Part shown: positions 46,337 through 57,742 of the stretch, piece after piece
How the letters are laid out: each line of letters begins with the position of its first letter
Position numbering within the stretch: position 1 is the first letter of the stretch
NCBI GenBank assembly: GCA_015680685.1
Contig: MNCI01028380.1
Location: 1,620-65,619 of the forward strand
Direction: 5' to 3'
From: Gnetum montanum
Taxonomy: Eukaryota; Streptophyta; Gnetopsida; Gnetales; Gnetaceae
DNA length: 64,000 bases
Program-made: the position numbers and the translations under genes
The notes under the pieces: generated by a model
Database searches by the model: none
Seen by the model: only the letters and a program-made list of their open reading frames with translations
Told to the model about the DNA's origin: nothing

Positions 46337-47048
46337 ACCTTTGCACCCTCTTTTGAAAGGAGAGAAAAAAAAAGGTGGGGAGGCTTCCATTTCTTCATCA
46401 GCAAGGCAGTTGGCACTTACATTTTTTTTTGGCTTTTGGCATTTTGGCATCTTGGCACCTGGCTCTGTGGGCGAACGAGACCCAAAGCACACTACACCAA
46501 CAAAGAGGCACAACTACACTGCATGGTACACTGCAGCCCCATTGCAGCATAGTGGAACATCACGCAGTACATTGTGACTACCCACCCAACAGGCACAGTT
46601 TATCATAGTGAGCACTAGATTTCATGGCTCAACACCACTGAGGCTGTGATTGTGTTCCTACTATGCCTATTGTACACTCTATATACATGCACCCCTTTTC
46701 TGGGGTGATGTATCTTTCTATTCAAACTCTCTTTTTGTCTAATTACAACATTTATTTTTTAACATTGTTAAATGCTTAATCATGTCCACTATTTTGTTAC
46801 GTGCTTTAGCACATTTCTACTACTGTGCACATTATGTTTTCTTTTATTCTGCCACTAGGTGTTCCATTTAAAATCATTGTTTGTAAAAGAGTTATTATAC
46901 ACCAGATAAGTTCCTATCTGATCGACCAGACCGTTCAAGGTGCCCCATTTCCATTTTATCCAGCACGACCCTCATGCGGATTTGGGGTTAGGCTATGCAC
47001 CCAAAAACCTCTTGGTGTTTCTAGGCACCAACATTTTTTGTTGCCACA

Positions 47049-47073
47049 ATTTTTTGGTGCTAGAAGGAGGGCC
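47049..47073 (+). other. N1 primer binding site region
   Basis: ATTTTTTGGTGCTAGAAGG follows the LTR. TGGTGCTAGAAGGAGGG would pair with a tRNA ending ...TAGCACCA. I cannot name the tRNA with confidence. It is different from the tRNA-Asp type of the Athila-like elements. Confidence 0.55.
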
Positions 47074-47310
47074 TGAGTTGGCTTTTTTTTATAGTTGTCA
47101 TACTTACCATTTTTTCTGCATTTTCATACTTAGCATTTTTTTCCTACATTTCCATACTTTGCATTTTTTTCTGCATTATTACACCTAGCCATTTTCTATA
47201 TTTCTATACTTAGCCATTTTCCTGCTATTGACAGACTTAGTCATTTTTCTGATGTTTTCAAAGTTAGCCATTTTCTGCAAATAGCAACTCTCACAACCTG
47301 ATCTGTGAAC
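47074..47310. other. N1 leader
   Basis: Short repeats of a CATACTTAGCATTTTT type unit (47098-47240), about 30 bp each, five or so copies. Non-coding leader between primer site and gag. Confidence 0.7.
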
Positions 47311-49178
47311 ATGAATCTAGATAAACCTTCCACATTGGTGTCTAACACATTTGATACCACAATCCAACCAAAGCATGCCGCATTAAGCCACGAAAAATAC
47401 AATTTTGTTTTTGCCAAAATCCAAGCAAGATTACCAGTGGATTACCTTGATTTAGAGGCAAAAAAGGACTACGAACGAGTCCATTGGAATGGACGGGAGT
47501 ATAACCCCTCCTTGTTTGACATAATCCCACTCACAGAGCCCTACCACCAATTGTTGTCCGAACTCATCCGTGCAAACAAGCATGATGTAAGGACAACCTA
47601 TGAGGAAGCCTCACAAAATGAGAAAGATGAGTTTGAGGATCACTTTGAGCATGAGAGCCCCCTCCACACTGTCTTCCAACAACCACTCCCTAGTACAGCC
47701 CCTCCTCATTTTGGTCCATCCATCCCCTCCAAGATAGTGACCATGCCAATTCAGCCTTCCTCGCAAGCAACTAATGCATTTTCCCAGCACTATGCTCATG
47801 CAGGTGCCACCTCCCAACCCCTAACAACTCAAGCATCCTACATCCCACCTATCTCATCAGTGTCTATGGTGTTCATCCAACCCACCCATGTGTGGCCCAC
47901 TCCAATCACCGCACCCATCTTTTAGCCATTACATCAGCAATCGTCTGCTATGACGTTAAACTAGCAACACCCGTTCACTATGATGTTAAACTGGCAAACT
48001 CCACAACCAACAATTCTACCCTATGCTATGCAACCAACCCAAGCCCAGTCAATGCAACTAGCTGGCACATCCCCAAGCTTGGATCAGGCGTTCTAGCTAA
48101 TCCAAAGTTTGATAGAGGAGATCAACTGACTTAAGGCTACCTCCTTTGAAACCATCAAGGTGGTGGACTTCTATCAAGATGATCCCATAAGTCCTACGGT
48201 ACCACCCCTAACTCTTCCAACTGGGGCCCAACTACCTCAATTTACCAAGTACAATGGAGAAGGGGACCCTAATGCACACTTGGTCACATTTCGATCTGAA
48301 TGCCTACTCCTTCAAGCTTGGCCACACACCATCATGCGTGTGTTTCCCATGTCACTCATTGGCAAGGCCTTGGATTGGTATCGCACACTCCCCAAGGCCT
48401 CAATCTCCTCTTTAGAGGTTCTTATAAGAAAGTTTGTGACACGCTTCAAATATAACCTAAAGCCTGAAGCAACCCTTGACCAGCTGATGCAAGTTAAACA
48501 AGGGCCTCTAGAGCCCATGCAAAAATTCCTCCAACGTTGAAATGCTACAATGAACAAAATGCATGAACCCTTATCAGACACACACCTACTAGCTATCTTC
48601 AAAGGTGCAATGAATGACTTCATCAAGTCAAAACTGTATTATCTAGCCCCAAAGTCTCTTAGCCAAGCCTTTGCCTAAGCAAAAAGCATAGAGAAAGCAG
48701 TGCAAGCTAGCAATGATCCAGCCTATGTGGTCTATAGAAACCAACTTGCTTTCAAGCAAAACACAACAGTGATAATAATACCCATAAGCACAAAAGCAAC
48801 CAACCGGGGCCCAACAGCTAGGTAGCCCAAAGCCCCAACTAACAAAATCGCCAATTCTGGCACCAACTCACCTACATTAACAAGGGCTACCCCAGGATCC
48901 ACCTTTCAGTGCAAGAACTGCTCAAAGTATACACCACTTCTGGTGCAACCCTTTGAACTACTATAGCAACTCTTGAAAGCTGGGCAAATCCAACACAAAC
49001 ATGTATTAGTAATTACCCACCAAAAACATGATAGGTACTATGAACTACTAAGAACCCTGCTTTAGCAGTGCCAAATGAGCCCCCAGTTCCATAACACTTC
49101 AAGTTGGACCAATCTTGTCATTACCACCAATTAGCTGGTCACAGTACAAATAATTGTCATGCTTTGTAGGATGACCTA
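47311..49178 (+). pseudogene. N1 gag
   Basis: ATG at 47311 (MNLDKPSTLVS). Frame +1 is shared by 47311-47925 and 48160-48540. The N-terminal domain has YNFVFAKIQARLPVDYLDL; a Pro-rich linker follows; the gag core reads LTLPTGAQLPQFTKYNGEGD, AHLVTFRSECLL, FPMSLIGKALDWYRTLPK, LIRKFVTRFKYN. It continues with stops to CKNCSKYTPLLVQPFELL near 48910-48960 and, after a frame change, CHYHQLAGHSTNNCHAL near 49120-49170, the C-x2-H-x5-H-x4-C motif of Tat-type gag. Stops at 47923, about 47962, 48538 and others. Confidence 0.9.
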
Positions 49179-49900
49179 CAGATAATGATAGAACGCGATC
49201 AACTGGTGATGAACATGGTGAGTCAATCCAACACAGATGATGCCTCTTATGTCATAAATTCCATTAGCATAGGTGGTAAGTCTAAACCTACGCAGCAACC
49301 TTTTGCGATCCGTGTGCCTCCCAGCAAGGCTAGGGTCCCCTCCACCTCCACAAGCAAGAGGCCTCCCTTTGTTATTAAAGTGCCACCTCGAGCACCCACA
49401 ACACCCTTTGTGATCAANAGCCTTGCTGGGAGGCACACGGATCACAAAAGGTTGTTGCATAGGTTNAAACCGTATGCTAAGATGTTAAACTGACATGATG
49501 CAACAACAATCGCTAAGAAACATTTTATTATCAAGGTGCCACAACAAGTTGACCATACAACAACTCTGCCTAAATCACCATTTGTCATAAGGGTGCCACA
49601 ACCTGCTGGCCTCTCACCTACCCGAAGCCCAACAGTGGGCAACATCTCGATCCCTCCTCCTTCAAGGGTTGACCCCACTAGCAACTCGGGTAGACCCAAC
49701 AAATGGCAACCCAAGAGGACAAATGAGCACCTCGCAAACCCCATGGCAGAAGCAAAGGCCACAACTAGCAAATAACAACTAAATGCTGGGAACCCTACCC
49801 CCAAGCAGGCCAAGAAAACCAAGTCCAAGTCCCCCTCCCAAGAGATCTGTCTCTCAAGCCACACAGAGGAATTCAAAGCCAACACAATAACCAATGACAA
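49179..49900 (+). pseudogene. N1 gag C-terminal linker with PFVIRVP repeats
   Basis: Frame +3. IMIERDQLVMNMVSQSN opens the segment. The motif P-F-[AV]-I-[RK]-V-P recurs: QQPFAIRVPPSKA (about 49286), RPPFVIKVPPRAP (49363), TTPFVI (49402), HFIIKVPQQ (49520), KSPFVIRVPQPAG (49575). Two single Ns (49418, 49466) flank an inverted stretch, see the finding. The frame then runs through a Pro/Ser-rich part to the protease. Confidence 0.75.
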
Positions 49901-49958
49901 GGACTTTATAGCTACATTAACCTAGGTAAAACAAGCACTTAAGCAAAAGAACACAACA

Positions 49959-50669
49959 TTGAGCTTATACAACTTGGTCATGAGTTCATCTGCTCACTAC
50001 CAAGCATTGGCCAAGATCTTGGCCTTCATTCCTATTATGGAGGACATCCCTGCAAATGAGGCATCCATACGTGAAACGATGTTGCCTCCTATGTCACAAG
50101 AATCGAGTTCAACATCCCTAATATTCCGTGATAATGCAATTAAAGTCAACCTTGAATGAGGGGAAGTTACTACAGCTCCCCTATCAATTAGTGTATGTGT
50201 TGGGTAGTGCGCCATCGGAAAAGTGCATGTCAATGATGGTGCAGCAACAAATGTAGTCTTGTACTCCGTCATCGACAAGCTAGGCCTGGTAGATGAAATC
50301 AGGCCAACCAAGACCATGTGTCTAAAATCCTTCAACAGATCATGTGTCATAATCAGGGGTACAATCAAATTAGCCTTTATGGTAGGAAAGAAATTTCCCA
50401 CTAGTGTAGATTTCACTGTCATAGAGGTGATGCCAGGTTTCAACATGATTCTAGGTAGGCCTTGGCTAGCCCAACTAAGGGCCATCTCCTCTCCCATCCA
50501 CCAAGAAATCCACCTTCCGTATGAAGGTGGTCAAGTTATCATCCATGGTGATAACGCTTCCTCTTTGACTATCCACGACATAGACATGGTGCATGTTTTA
50601 AAAGAAATGATTCTTGGTGGTACACCTATAACAACCAATGCAGCGCCTAAGGCTAACACACCCGAATGA
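49959..50669 (+). pseudogene. N1 protease
   Basis: Retropepsin-like. LYNLVMSSSAHYQALAKILA leads in. The active site is V-N-D-G-A-A-T-N-V at about 50230 (Tat-type DGA). Then FNRSCVIIRGTIKLAF, FTVIEVMPGFNMILGRPWLA near 50420 and HQEIHLPYEGGQVIIHGDNA. The MLGRPWL block is the usual end of Tat-type protease. Stop near 50157 splits it from the upstream frame. Ends TGA at 50667. No RT follows. Confidence 0.88.
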
Positions 50670-52427
50670 GTTATTGAAGCCAATAGCTTCCAAGAGGATC
50701 ATAATCCTTGCACACTCCCTAATCCATGCCTGGTTAGGAAGCAACTAGACGACCAAGACTTTCCCTTGGCCAAAAATGTGTTAGATGCTTGCCTACCCTT
50801 TGCCTCCACTTGCCATGCATTTTTGAATTTTATTTACATTGCACTAGCCTATGCGTTTACATTCTGCCCACTCACTTAGATCACACATTTTGCTTTGTTT
50901 ACACATTCTTCAACGTAGTTTACACACTGCATTTGAAAAACATCAAACATAAAAAAATAAAACATGAAGCTACAAAAATGCATGGCCCGAAAAGGCCTTA
51001 AACTAGCCTATGACCTGAAATGGTCTAAAACTATCACTTTTTGCATTTCTTTCCTTTCATTCATCCATTTTAACCTTGTTTACGATAGGTGTTGGTTGAT
51101 GTTGTTTTCTTTCTAGTTGATTTTTGCAGGATCTTGTAGGCACATAGCATGACTACGCATGCAACATCACACCTTATACAAGCAAGGTAAGCACCAGTCT
51201 GCTATGACTATAAACTCACACAAACAGTCCACTATGACTATAAACTGGCATAGCTCATCCTTGGGTCATGACGTTAAACTGGCACAACACCCACTGTCTG
51301 CTACGACATTAAACTAGCATCCAACAGTATGCTAGGACTATAAACTAGCACATCACGGTCTACCAGGACCTTAAACTGGGTTCACAATTTTCCAGGACTT
51401 TAAACTGGCATGTAGCTGATCTGATCCAAACACTTGCCATTACCTTGGGAACACTTATAGCATCATTACCTTGACACCTTCGTTGGCTTCCTGAGCACTT
51501 GCAATTGGCACAGCATTTGACACTTTCACAGCATCTTCACATCCAACACTTGTGGCACCTTCACCTTTAGCATTTGGACTTGCATTTCACATTTTTTGGT
51601 TTTCTTATCCTCTCTGAATTGTGTGTGTAGGACGAAGCCTTGGAGATGGTCGTGCAAAGGTGCATCTCATCGCAGCGGCAAGTCACCACATTTCTTTGAT
51701 GTGCATGATGCAACTAGTTGAGCCACTCAAGAGTGCACATCCCCCTCATCCCTATTACAGCCTATGCACATCCATTTCTCCGTCCAAATATCCTCTCGTC
51801 CTCCACATACCCATGATTTCACACTCCTTTGATCCATATGCACTGTGACACACATGGCATTCCCTTCACATCAACTATAGAACCCATGGTTGATGTAACA
51901 CAATTCATCCTATGGGGCACCTTTGTTGCGTGGTAAAGGCCTAAGTAGATGTAACATGAATCATCCTTGGGAGGAAACATCTATCCTATAGATGCAATGT
52001 GATGTGTCAAAACAAAGCCCATCTTCTCGATGGCCAACTTGTAGCTAACATTCAGTAGTAAGCTAAACCCAAAGATGGTTCGCCTCACACAAAAAAAAAT
52101 CAATCAACAACACTGCAACTTCGCAATTAGCCCATCCTTGAATCAACTTTGACCCTCCCATGAGTACTCTGATGAAAGGTCAACGTTTCAAGGGCAAGCT
52201 ACTTCATGCCATGGTCACCATCAGCCGTGCTAAATTTTCATCTTACATCATGATCCACTGTTTGGATTTCGTTGCCACCATTTAAATTTCATCTTCCTAG
52301 CATTGCCTATAGCCCTTGTCCCCTAACATAACCTTATTCCCATAACACTCTTGAGCAAGGTAAAACAACATCCAATCATCTGCTGACAAATGATGTTGGT
52401 GATATGTTTGCTGTGGTATTTTGTAAT
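50670..52427 (+). other. N1 post-protease region, no pol
   Basis: About 1.8 kb. No RT, RNase H or integrase motif on either strand. Holds the TAAACTGGCA-type array (51201-51410) and scattered short frames. An adenine run is at 52090-52102. Function, if any, is not visible. Confidence 0.75.
51201..51410 (+). repeat. Array of seven GCTATGACTATAAACTGGCA-type units
   Basis: Units at 51201, 51231, about 51265, 51299, 51331, 51361 and 51391, spaced about 30 bp, with shared core A-C-(2-4 bases)-TAAACTGGCA or TAAACTAGCA. Two more units are in gag DNA at 47945-47964 and 47976-47995. Confidence 0.85.
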
Positions 52428-52481
52428 TCTTTATTGACATCTTTTGGGCCACTCCTCCAGACGTCAATAAAGAGGGGCCAT
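52428..52481 (+). other. N1 hairpin and polypurine tract
   Basis: TCTTTATTGAC (52428-52438) and GTCAATAAAGA (52463-52473) form an 11-bp perfect inverted repeat with a 24-base loop. The right arm runs into the purine tract AAAGAGGGGCC just before the LTR at 52482. Confidence 0.75.
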
Positions 52482-53811
52482 TGAAACACCACAAAATCTT
52501 GGGTCTCAGCATCTCGACTACAAATTTTTTTAAATGTTAGAGCAATGGAACTTTCTGCACCCCGCTACGCTATGTACCATAGCGCTACAGTGTGTAGCGT
52601 AGCACTACCGTGTAACACCCTGCTATGCTATGTAGCGTAGCGTAGTGCTACAATGTAACAACCTGTTACACCACGTAGCGTAGCACAGTAGTAACTGCCA
52701 GATTTGCAAGAATTTTATAAGTGTCAGAACGATGGCACTTTCTAAACCCTGCTATGCTAAGTAGCATAGCGTAGCACAACACCAACTGCCAGATTTCCAA
52801 GATTTTTTTAAGTGTCAAAATGATGGCACTTTCTGCACCCTGCTACGCTATGTAGCATAGCGTAGTGTAGTGCTACAGTGCTCAATGTAGCGCTACAGTG
52901 CAATACCTGGTCCTATAGTGCGTAGTGTAGTGCTACAGTGCAATACCTGATGCTACAGTGCAATACCCGATGCTACAATGCGTAGCGTAGCGCTACAATG
53001 CAACACCCGGTGCTATAGTGCAGTGTAGCGCTACAATGAAATGCCCGCCGCACTGCCATGTGGCACTTGATCTGCATTGTGGGCTAACCCTAGCCTTATA
53101 AATACCTTTGCACCCTCTTTTGAAAGGAGAGAAAAAAAAGGGGGAGACTTCCATTTCTTCATCAGCAAGGTAGTTGGCACTTCCATTTTTATTGGCTTTT
53201 GGCATTTTGGCATCTTGGCACCTAGCTCCGTGGGAAAACGAGACCCAGAGCATACTACATCAATAGAGAGGCACAACTACACCACATGGTACACTGCAGC
53301 CCCATTGCAGCGCAGTGCAACATCACACAGTACATTGTGACTACCCATCCAACAGGCACAGTTTATCATAGTGAGCACCAGATTTCATGGCCCAATACCA
53401 CCAAGGCTATGATTGTGTTTCTACTGTGCCTATTATACACTCTGTATACCTGTACTCCTTTTCTGGGGTAGTGTATCTTTCTATTCAAACTTTCTTTCTG
53501 TTTGATTACAACATTTATTTTTTGGCATTGTTAAACACGTAATCATGTCCACTGTCTTGTTACGTGCTTTAGCACGTTTCTACTGCTATGCACATTATGT
53601 TTTCTTTTATTCTACCACCAGGTGTTTCATTTAAAATCATTGTTTGCAAAAGGATTATTGTACACCAGTTATGTCCCTGTCTGATCGACCAGACCGTTCA
53701 GGGCACCCCATTTCCATTTTATCCAGCACAGCCCTCGTGTAGATTTGTGGTTAGGCTATGAGCCCGAAGACCTCTCAGTGTTTCCAGCCATCGACATTTT
53801 CTGTCACCACA
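52482..53811 (+). repeat. N1 3' LTR, 1330 bp
   Basis: TGAAACACCAC ... CTGTCACCACA. TATA at 53097-53104. Palindromic array 52556-53040. About 40 bp longer than the 5' LTR because the array differs. Confidence 0.92.
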
Positions 53812-54150
53812 AAGGGTTAAATCCATTATTTTGGATCCTCCATTGTAGCAATCATTTCCCCATCATGTTGGCAGTGCTCATAAGATTAGACAAAATTATG
53901 GACATCCCAAAATAATGTAGGCCAATAATATCCTGTAAGCAAGATTTTAATGGCTATTCGTCTCCCAGCATAATAACCCCCACAAGGGCCCTCATGAGTG
54001 TCTTGGAGAACTTGCAATTGATCTGTGTCAGGAACATACCATCGAACCAAGCCATCAAAACATACCTTATAAAGGTGTCTATTGACTTCCATGAAATGTC
54101 TGACTCAATGGAGAAATTGTTGTTTCTTTTTAACGTCAGACCCTTATGGT
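53812..54150 (-). pseudogene. M2 integrase zinc domain (right of N1)
   Basis: Reads HLYKVCFDGLVRWYVPDTD, EGPCGGYYAGRR, then ILLTGYYWPTLFWDVHNFV, stop, then SYEHCQHDG. The H-H-C-C pattern is damaged (one Cys of SCECC reads Tyr and His). The frame passes into 45757 across N1. Confidence 0.85.
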
Positions 54151-55520
54151 GTTTCTTGTGTGAGAAGATAAGTAAGAATGCTACTATACCAATTTGTATT
54201 TGTGGGTGATTGATTGTTTATTACACCTACAAAGAGGAGTTCATTAAGGAAGCGATCAGAAATTAGGTATTTTTCCTCTTTGTTGTCCCATTGTAATTGA
54301 GATAAATGATTGGCAACAACACTCTCAGTGCCTCTACGATCTACTATTTTGAGATCAATCTTTTGCAAGATCACAAGCCATCATATGATGTGAGGGCTCA
54401 CTGTTGGTTTATTCATAAGGAACCGAGTCACACTATGACCTGTGTGTACAAATACCTTATAGCCTAATACATAGTGCCTAGATTTCTCTAGTGTAAACAC
54501 CATAGTCATTAACTCTTTTTCTATTGTGTTGCAATTGAGTTGTGCACCAGCAATACTTCAACTTGCATAGTTGATGTAATAGGGACATTTGTGCTCATCT
54601 AACTGTGTAAGTATTGCTCCTAAAGAAAAATTGGACGCATTAGTCATTATATGAAATGGTTTGGACCAATCAGGAGCTTGTAGAATGGGTGTTTCTGTGA
54701 GCTTCTGCTTTAAGGTTTAGAAGGTTAACTCACATTCTTTGGTCCATTCAAAGGATATGTCCTTTTTCATTAATTCTACCAATGGTTTTGCAATCTTCAA
54801 AAAGTTCTCGATGAAGCTTCTATAATATCCAGTATGTCCAAGGAATGATTGAACATCTTTTATAGTTTCAGGTTGATGAGTGATTCCTTGGATGACTTTA
54901 ATTTTTTCAAGATCTACCTCTATCCCTGTTTGTAAAATTTTATACCCTAATACAATTCGCTCTTGGACCATTAAGTGGCTTTTTTTCCAATTGAGCCTTA
55001 GGTTGGTTTCAACACATTATTTCAATACTTGCTCTAATTCATCCAATGCTTGTTCAAAGTTCACTCCATAGGTGGAGAAATCATCCATAAAAACCTCCAC
55101 ACGATTCCCTATTTTCTATTGAAATATACTAAGAACTAGATGTTGAAATGTTGCTGGAGCATTACACAAGCCAAATGGCATTTGCCTATATGCAAATGTC
55201 CCCTAAGGACACATGAATGTAGTTTTGGCTTGGTCTTCTGGTGCTATTTGGATTTGATTGTACCCATTGTAACCATCCAGAAAATTATAATAACAATGCC
55301 TTACAATGGTATCTAATACTTGGTCAATGAATGGTAATGGGAAATGATCTTTAAATGTTTCCATGTTCAGTAGCCTAAAGTCTATACACACCCTCCATTT
55401 ACTACCTTTTTTAGGCACAATGACTAATGGACTAACCCATTCACTATTAGCAATGGGATAGATGAACCTCACCTTCAAAAGTTTTCAATTTCTTCCTTAA
55501 CTACTTGCTTAAGCTTTGGG
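54151..55520 (-). pseudogene. M2 reverse transcriptase and RNase H
   Basis: RT from 55480: VRFIYPIANSEWVSPLVI, VCIDFRLLNMETFKDHFPLP, FLDGYNGYNQIQIAPEDQ, FAYRQMPFGLCNAPATFQ, and VFMDDFSTYG near 55085 with both catalytic Asp residues kept. Then ERIVLGYKILQTGIEVDLEK and TGYYRSFIENFLKI. RNase H: NASNFSLGAILTQ (first Asp changed to Asn) near 54640, EKELMTMVF near 54510, HTGHSVTRFLMN (Asp changed to Gly) near 54440, then ESVVANHLSQLQWD. A frameshift separates RT from the protease near 55495. RT motif is the best preserved here, RNase H is dead. Confidence 0.9.
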
Positions 55521-57002
55521 TTTAGTTGTCTTTGCGGTTGTCAACGAGGCTTCATAAAGGGCTCAGTGTAAATTCTATGTTGGCATATCCTAGGATCTAT
55601 TCTGGTTAATTTGAGATATGACCAAGCAAAGGCTTTTGACCATTTGTTTGCCATCTTTAGTAGTCTTTCTTTTTGTTGAGGAGCGAGCTTAGCATTAATG
55701 ATTACTAGTTTTCCATTCTTAAGGAATGCATACTCCATATCGGTGGGCAAAAATTTTAATTCAAGGGGCTTTTTCTTAAACTTTTCAGGGATTTCCAACT
55801 TCCCCTAGTTGATATTTTCAGTGTCAGTACTTGGAAGTTGGTGATGGACCTGTTCTAATGCATTTATGCTATCGATATAGGCACAAGTCAAGCTCTCAGT
55901 TGGTTCCATGCATAAAGTTGAATTACTCTCTAGGTCAACTGTCAGCCACTAGGTGCCTTCTTGTCTTGTGGCTGCTCCATACAATCATCTTTTTATGTTA
56001 GTTACTTGTGCACACTGGTTGCATGCAGGAAATGTTAAGCATTGTACAAACCAGGACTTCTACATGCAGTTGCACCCTATGTCACTATATGCGAGGCATG
56101 GAACTTTCTTCTTCTCGATCCTTCCAAACGTAATTATTTTTGATATCTCTAGGGAAAGATCACATATTTCTAGGCATGCATAAATTGTACTTAGCCATGC
56201 TCTTTCCATTATGATTGGGAAGTCCCCCTTGCAATGGTTAACTTGGATCACTAGGAAATCCGCTAGATATGACCACCCACAAATAGTGGTGAGAATGTTC
56301 TCCACTAGTTCCAATGAAACAGTGATGGATTGGTTGGCCAACTCTAAATGAATGTTACTTTTCTTTAACGGAGGTAGGTTCTAGGCTTTATACATTTCCT
56401 AGGAGATCAAATTAACACCAGAACCTGAATCCAAAATAGCTTTGCAAGGCTCATTTCCAGCGATTTGCAAATAAATAAGAGGACTTCCAGGATCAGAGAG
56501 TTTCCTAGGAAGATGACCAACTTTAATCCAACTAGTGATGGTGTCGTTTAACATGACAGTATGTGTTGAGTGCAATTTTTGGTTCAAATGAAGCTCTAAA
56601 GATTCAAATGATGATGAGGCATTTGGATAATTAGTCGCTTGTGGTTGTAAGGACTTGGTTGGACTGTTGGTTCTAAAGAAAGGTCTCTTCTTTGATTAGT
56701 TTTCCGAACCAACAGTAGGTTGAAGACTGACATCCCTTGTAGTGTTACATTGCTACATTTGGGTAGGAAGCTTGCCCTGCATAGTTGGAGCAAGTGGTAA
56801 TGGAGCCGAGGGTGGAAGAGATGCAGACAGATGAGAAGGATAGAACGTATGTGGGGCATCACTCCTAGAGGAAGAAGTTCTATAGTACTCCAAGGTCTGG
56901 TAGTGAGGTTGAAGAGCAACGTGATGAGTAGAGTCATGTGGAGAGATCAGCTACTAAACATAATACCCATATGGGTCAGGTTGACGGTAAGGGTATTATT
57001 GA
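55521..57002 (-). pseudogene. M2 protease and linkers
   Basis: The Pro/Tyr-rich linker is at 56600-57000. VGHLPRKLSDPGSPLIYLQI and the active site ILDSGSGVNLIS are near 56430. A stop and TGG-to-TAG change follow. Then GDFPIIMERAWLSTIYACL near 56190, KIEKKKVPCLAYSDIGC and the linker MEIPEKFKKKPLELKFLP (55798). All in one frame down to 55541. Confidence 0.88.
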
Positions 57003-57742
57003 TGTGGTAGTGGCATTCCCAATGATTATGGGTGTTGCCATTATTGATACTATTCATTCGGTTGTGATGGAGCTCCACTCAGATAATATGTCAAGGGTTG
57101 GTGAAACTACCTTGGGTTACCTTGAGGATAAGATAACCTTTTGGGTGTTTTTCATCTATTTAACTATGGGTTTAGTGCATACACCCTGGACTCTTGCAAA
57201 TGTGACACTACTAGGAAACATCGTTTAGGATGGTCATATTGGCATATCTCACATCCGCCATCATTGTCTGTGTCTGAATCCACAACCTCTTCAATGACAG
57301 AAACCTTACCCTTATCCTTGTTATGTGCATACTCAGCTTCTTTCTTTTTCCTTCTCTCTTAGTCACTACTTTGTTCTCTAGACTCCTCTACTATTTTTAG
57401 GATAGTTTGAAATTTTTTGTTTAAGGAGTTCCACATTTGATCCACCTTTGTCAATACTTTTGACGTAAATTTTTGAATGGGCAATGTCTTTCTTTTCACC
57501 ATCTCTTCACCTTTGTCTTTCTTTTGACTCTTCTTCATCTTCACAAAATCTAATTTCCTTCTTTCGGAGGGAAGGATCTCTATTGTACTCCACACTTTCT
57601 CTTTTCCTCAACTCACCTTCCTCGGTAGCTTGCTCCAACAATCTTTGTATTTGATAGGCTCTAAGCTCACATAACCTTCCTTGGGCATAAGTCCCAAGGG
57701 TTCTTCACGTTTCATACCTAAGCCCATCTATGAGATGGTGTA
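57003..57742 (-). pseudogene. M2 gag, C-terminal part
   Basis: Reads YIHHLIDGLRYET, stop, RTLGTYAQGRLCELRAY near 57700, then EGELRKRESVEYNRDPSLRR, a basic stretch, LPIQKFTSKVLTKVDQMWN, the coiled coil KFQTILKIVEESREQ near 57400 and the Cys/His motif CEICQYDHPKRCF at about 57216-57256. Confidence 0.85.

Larger units (their letters stand above)
45758..47048 (+). repeat. N1 5' LTR
   Basis: TGAAACACCAC ... TTGCCACA. Three diverged repeat starts with GATGGCACTTTCTGCACCC-like words (about 45810, 46030, 46105), each leading into GTAGCGTAGCGCTACAGTG-type palindromes (45826-46290). TATAAAC at 46330, then a GC-balanced R-U5 part. Confidence 0.92.
45758..53811 (+). mobile_element. N1: Tat-type LTR element with gag and protease only, 8054 bp
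   Basis: LTRs at 45758-47048 (1291 bp) and 52482-53811 (1330 bp), perfect target duplication AAGGG (45753-45757 and 53812-53816), inserted in M2 integrase. Internal region: primer site, gag (47311-49500), protease (49960-50669), then 1.8 kb without a polymerase, PPT, LTR. Gag shows the Tat/Ogre pattern YTPLL ... C-x2-H-x5-H-x4-C and protease ends MILGRPWLA, both typical of Tat elements. It resembles the gag-only TR-GAG class in organisation. It would depend on a partner element for RT and integrase. Confidence 0.92.

Noticed and set aside
51201-51410. CRISPR-like array (regular repeats with spacers)
   Set aside because: Plant nuclear context, degenerate units, spacers not uniform, no cas genes. 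Kept as a retroelement motif array.
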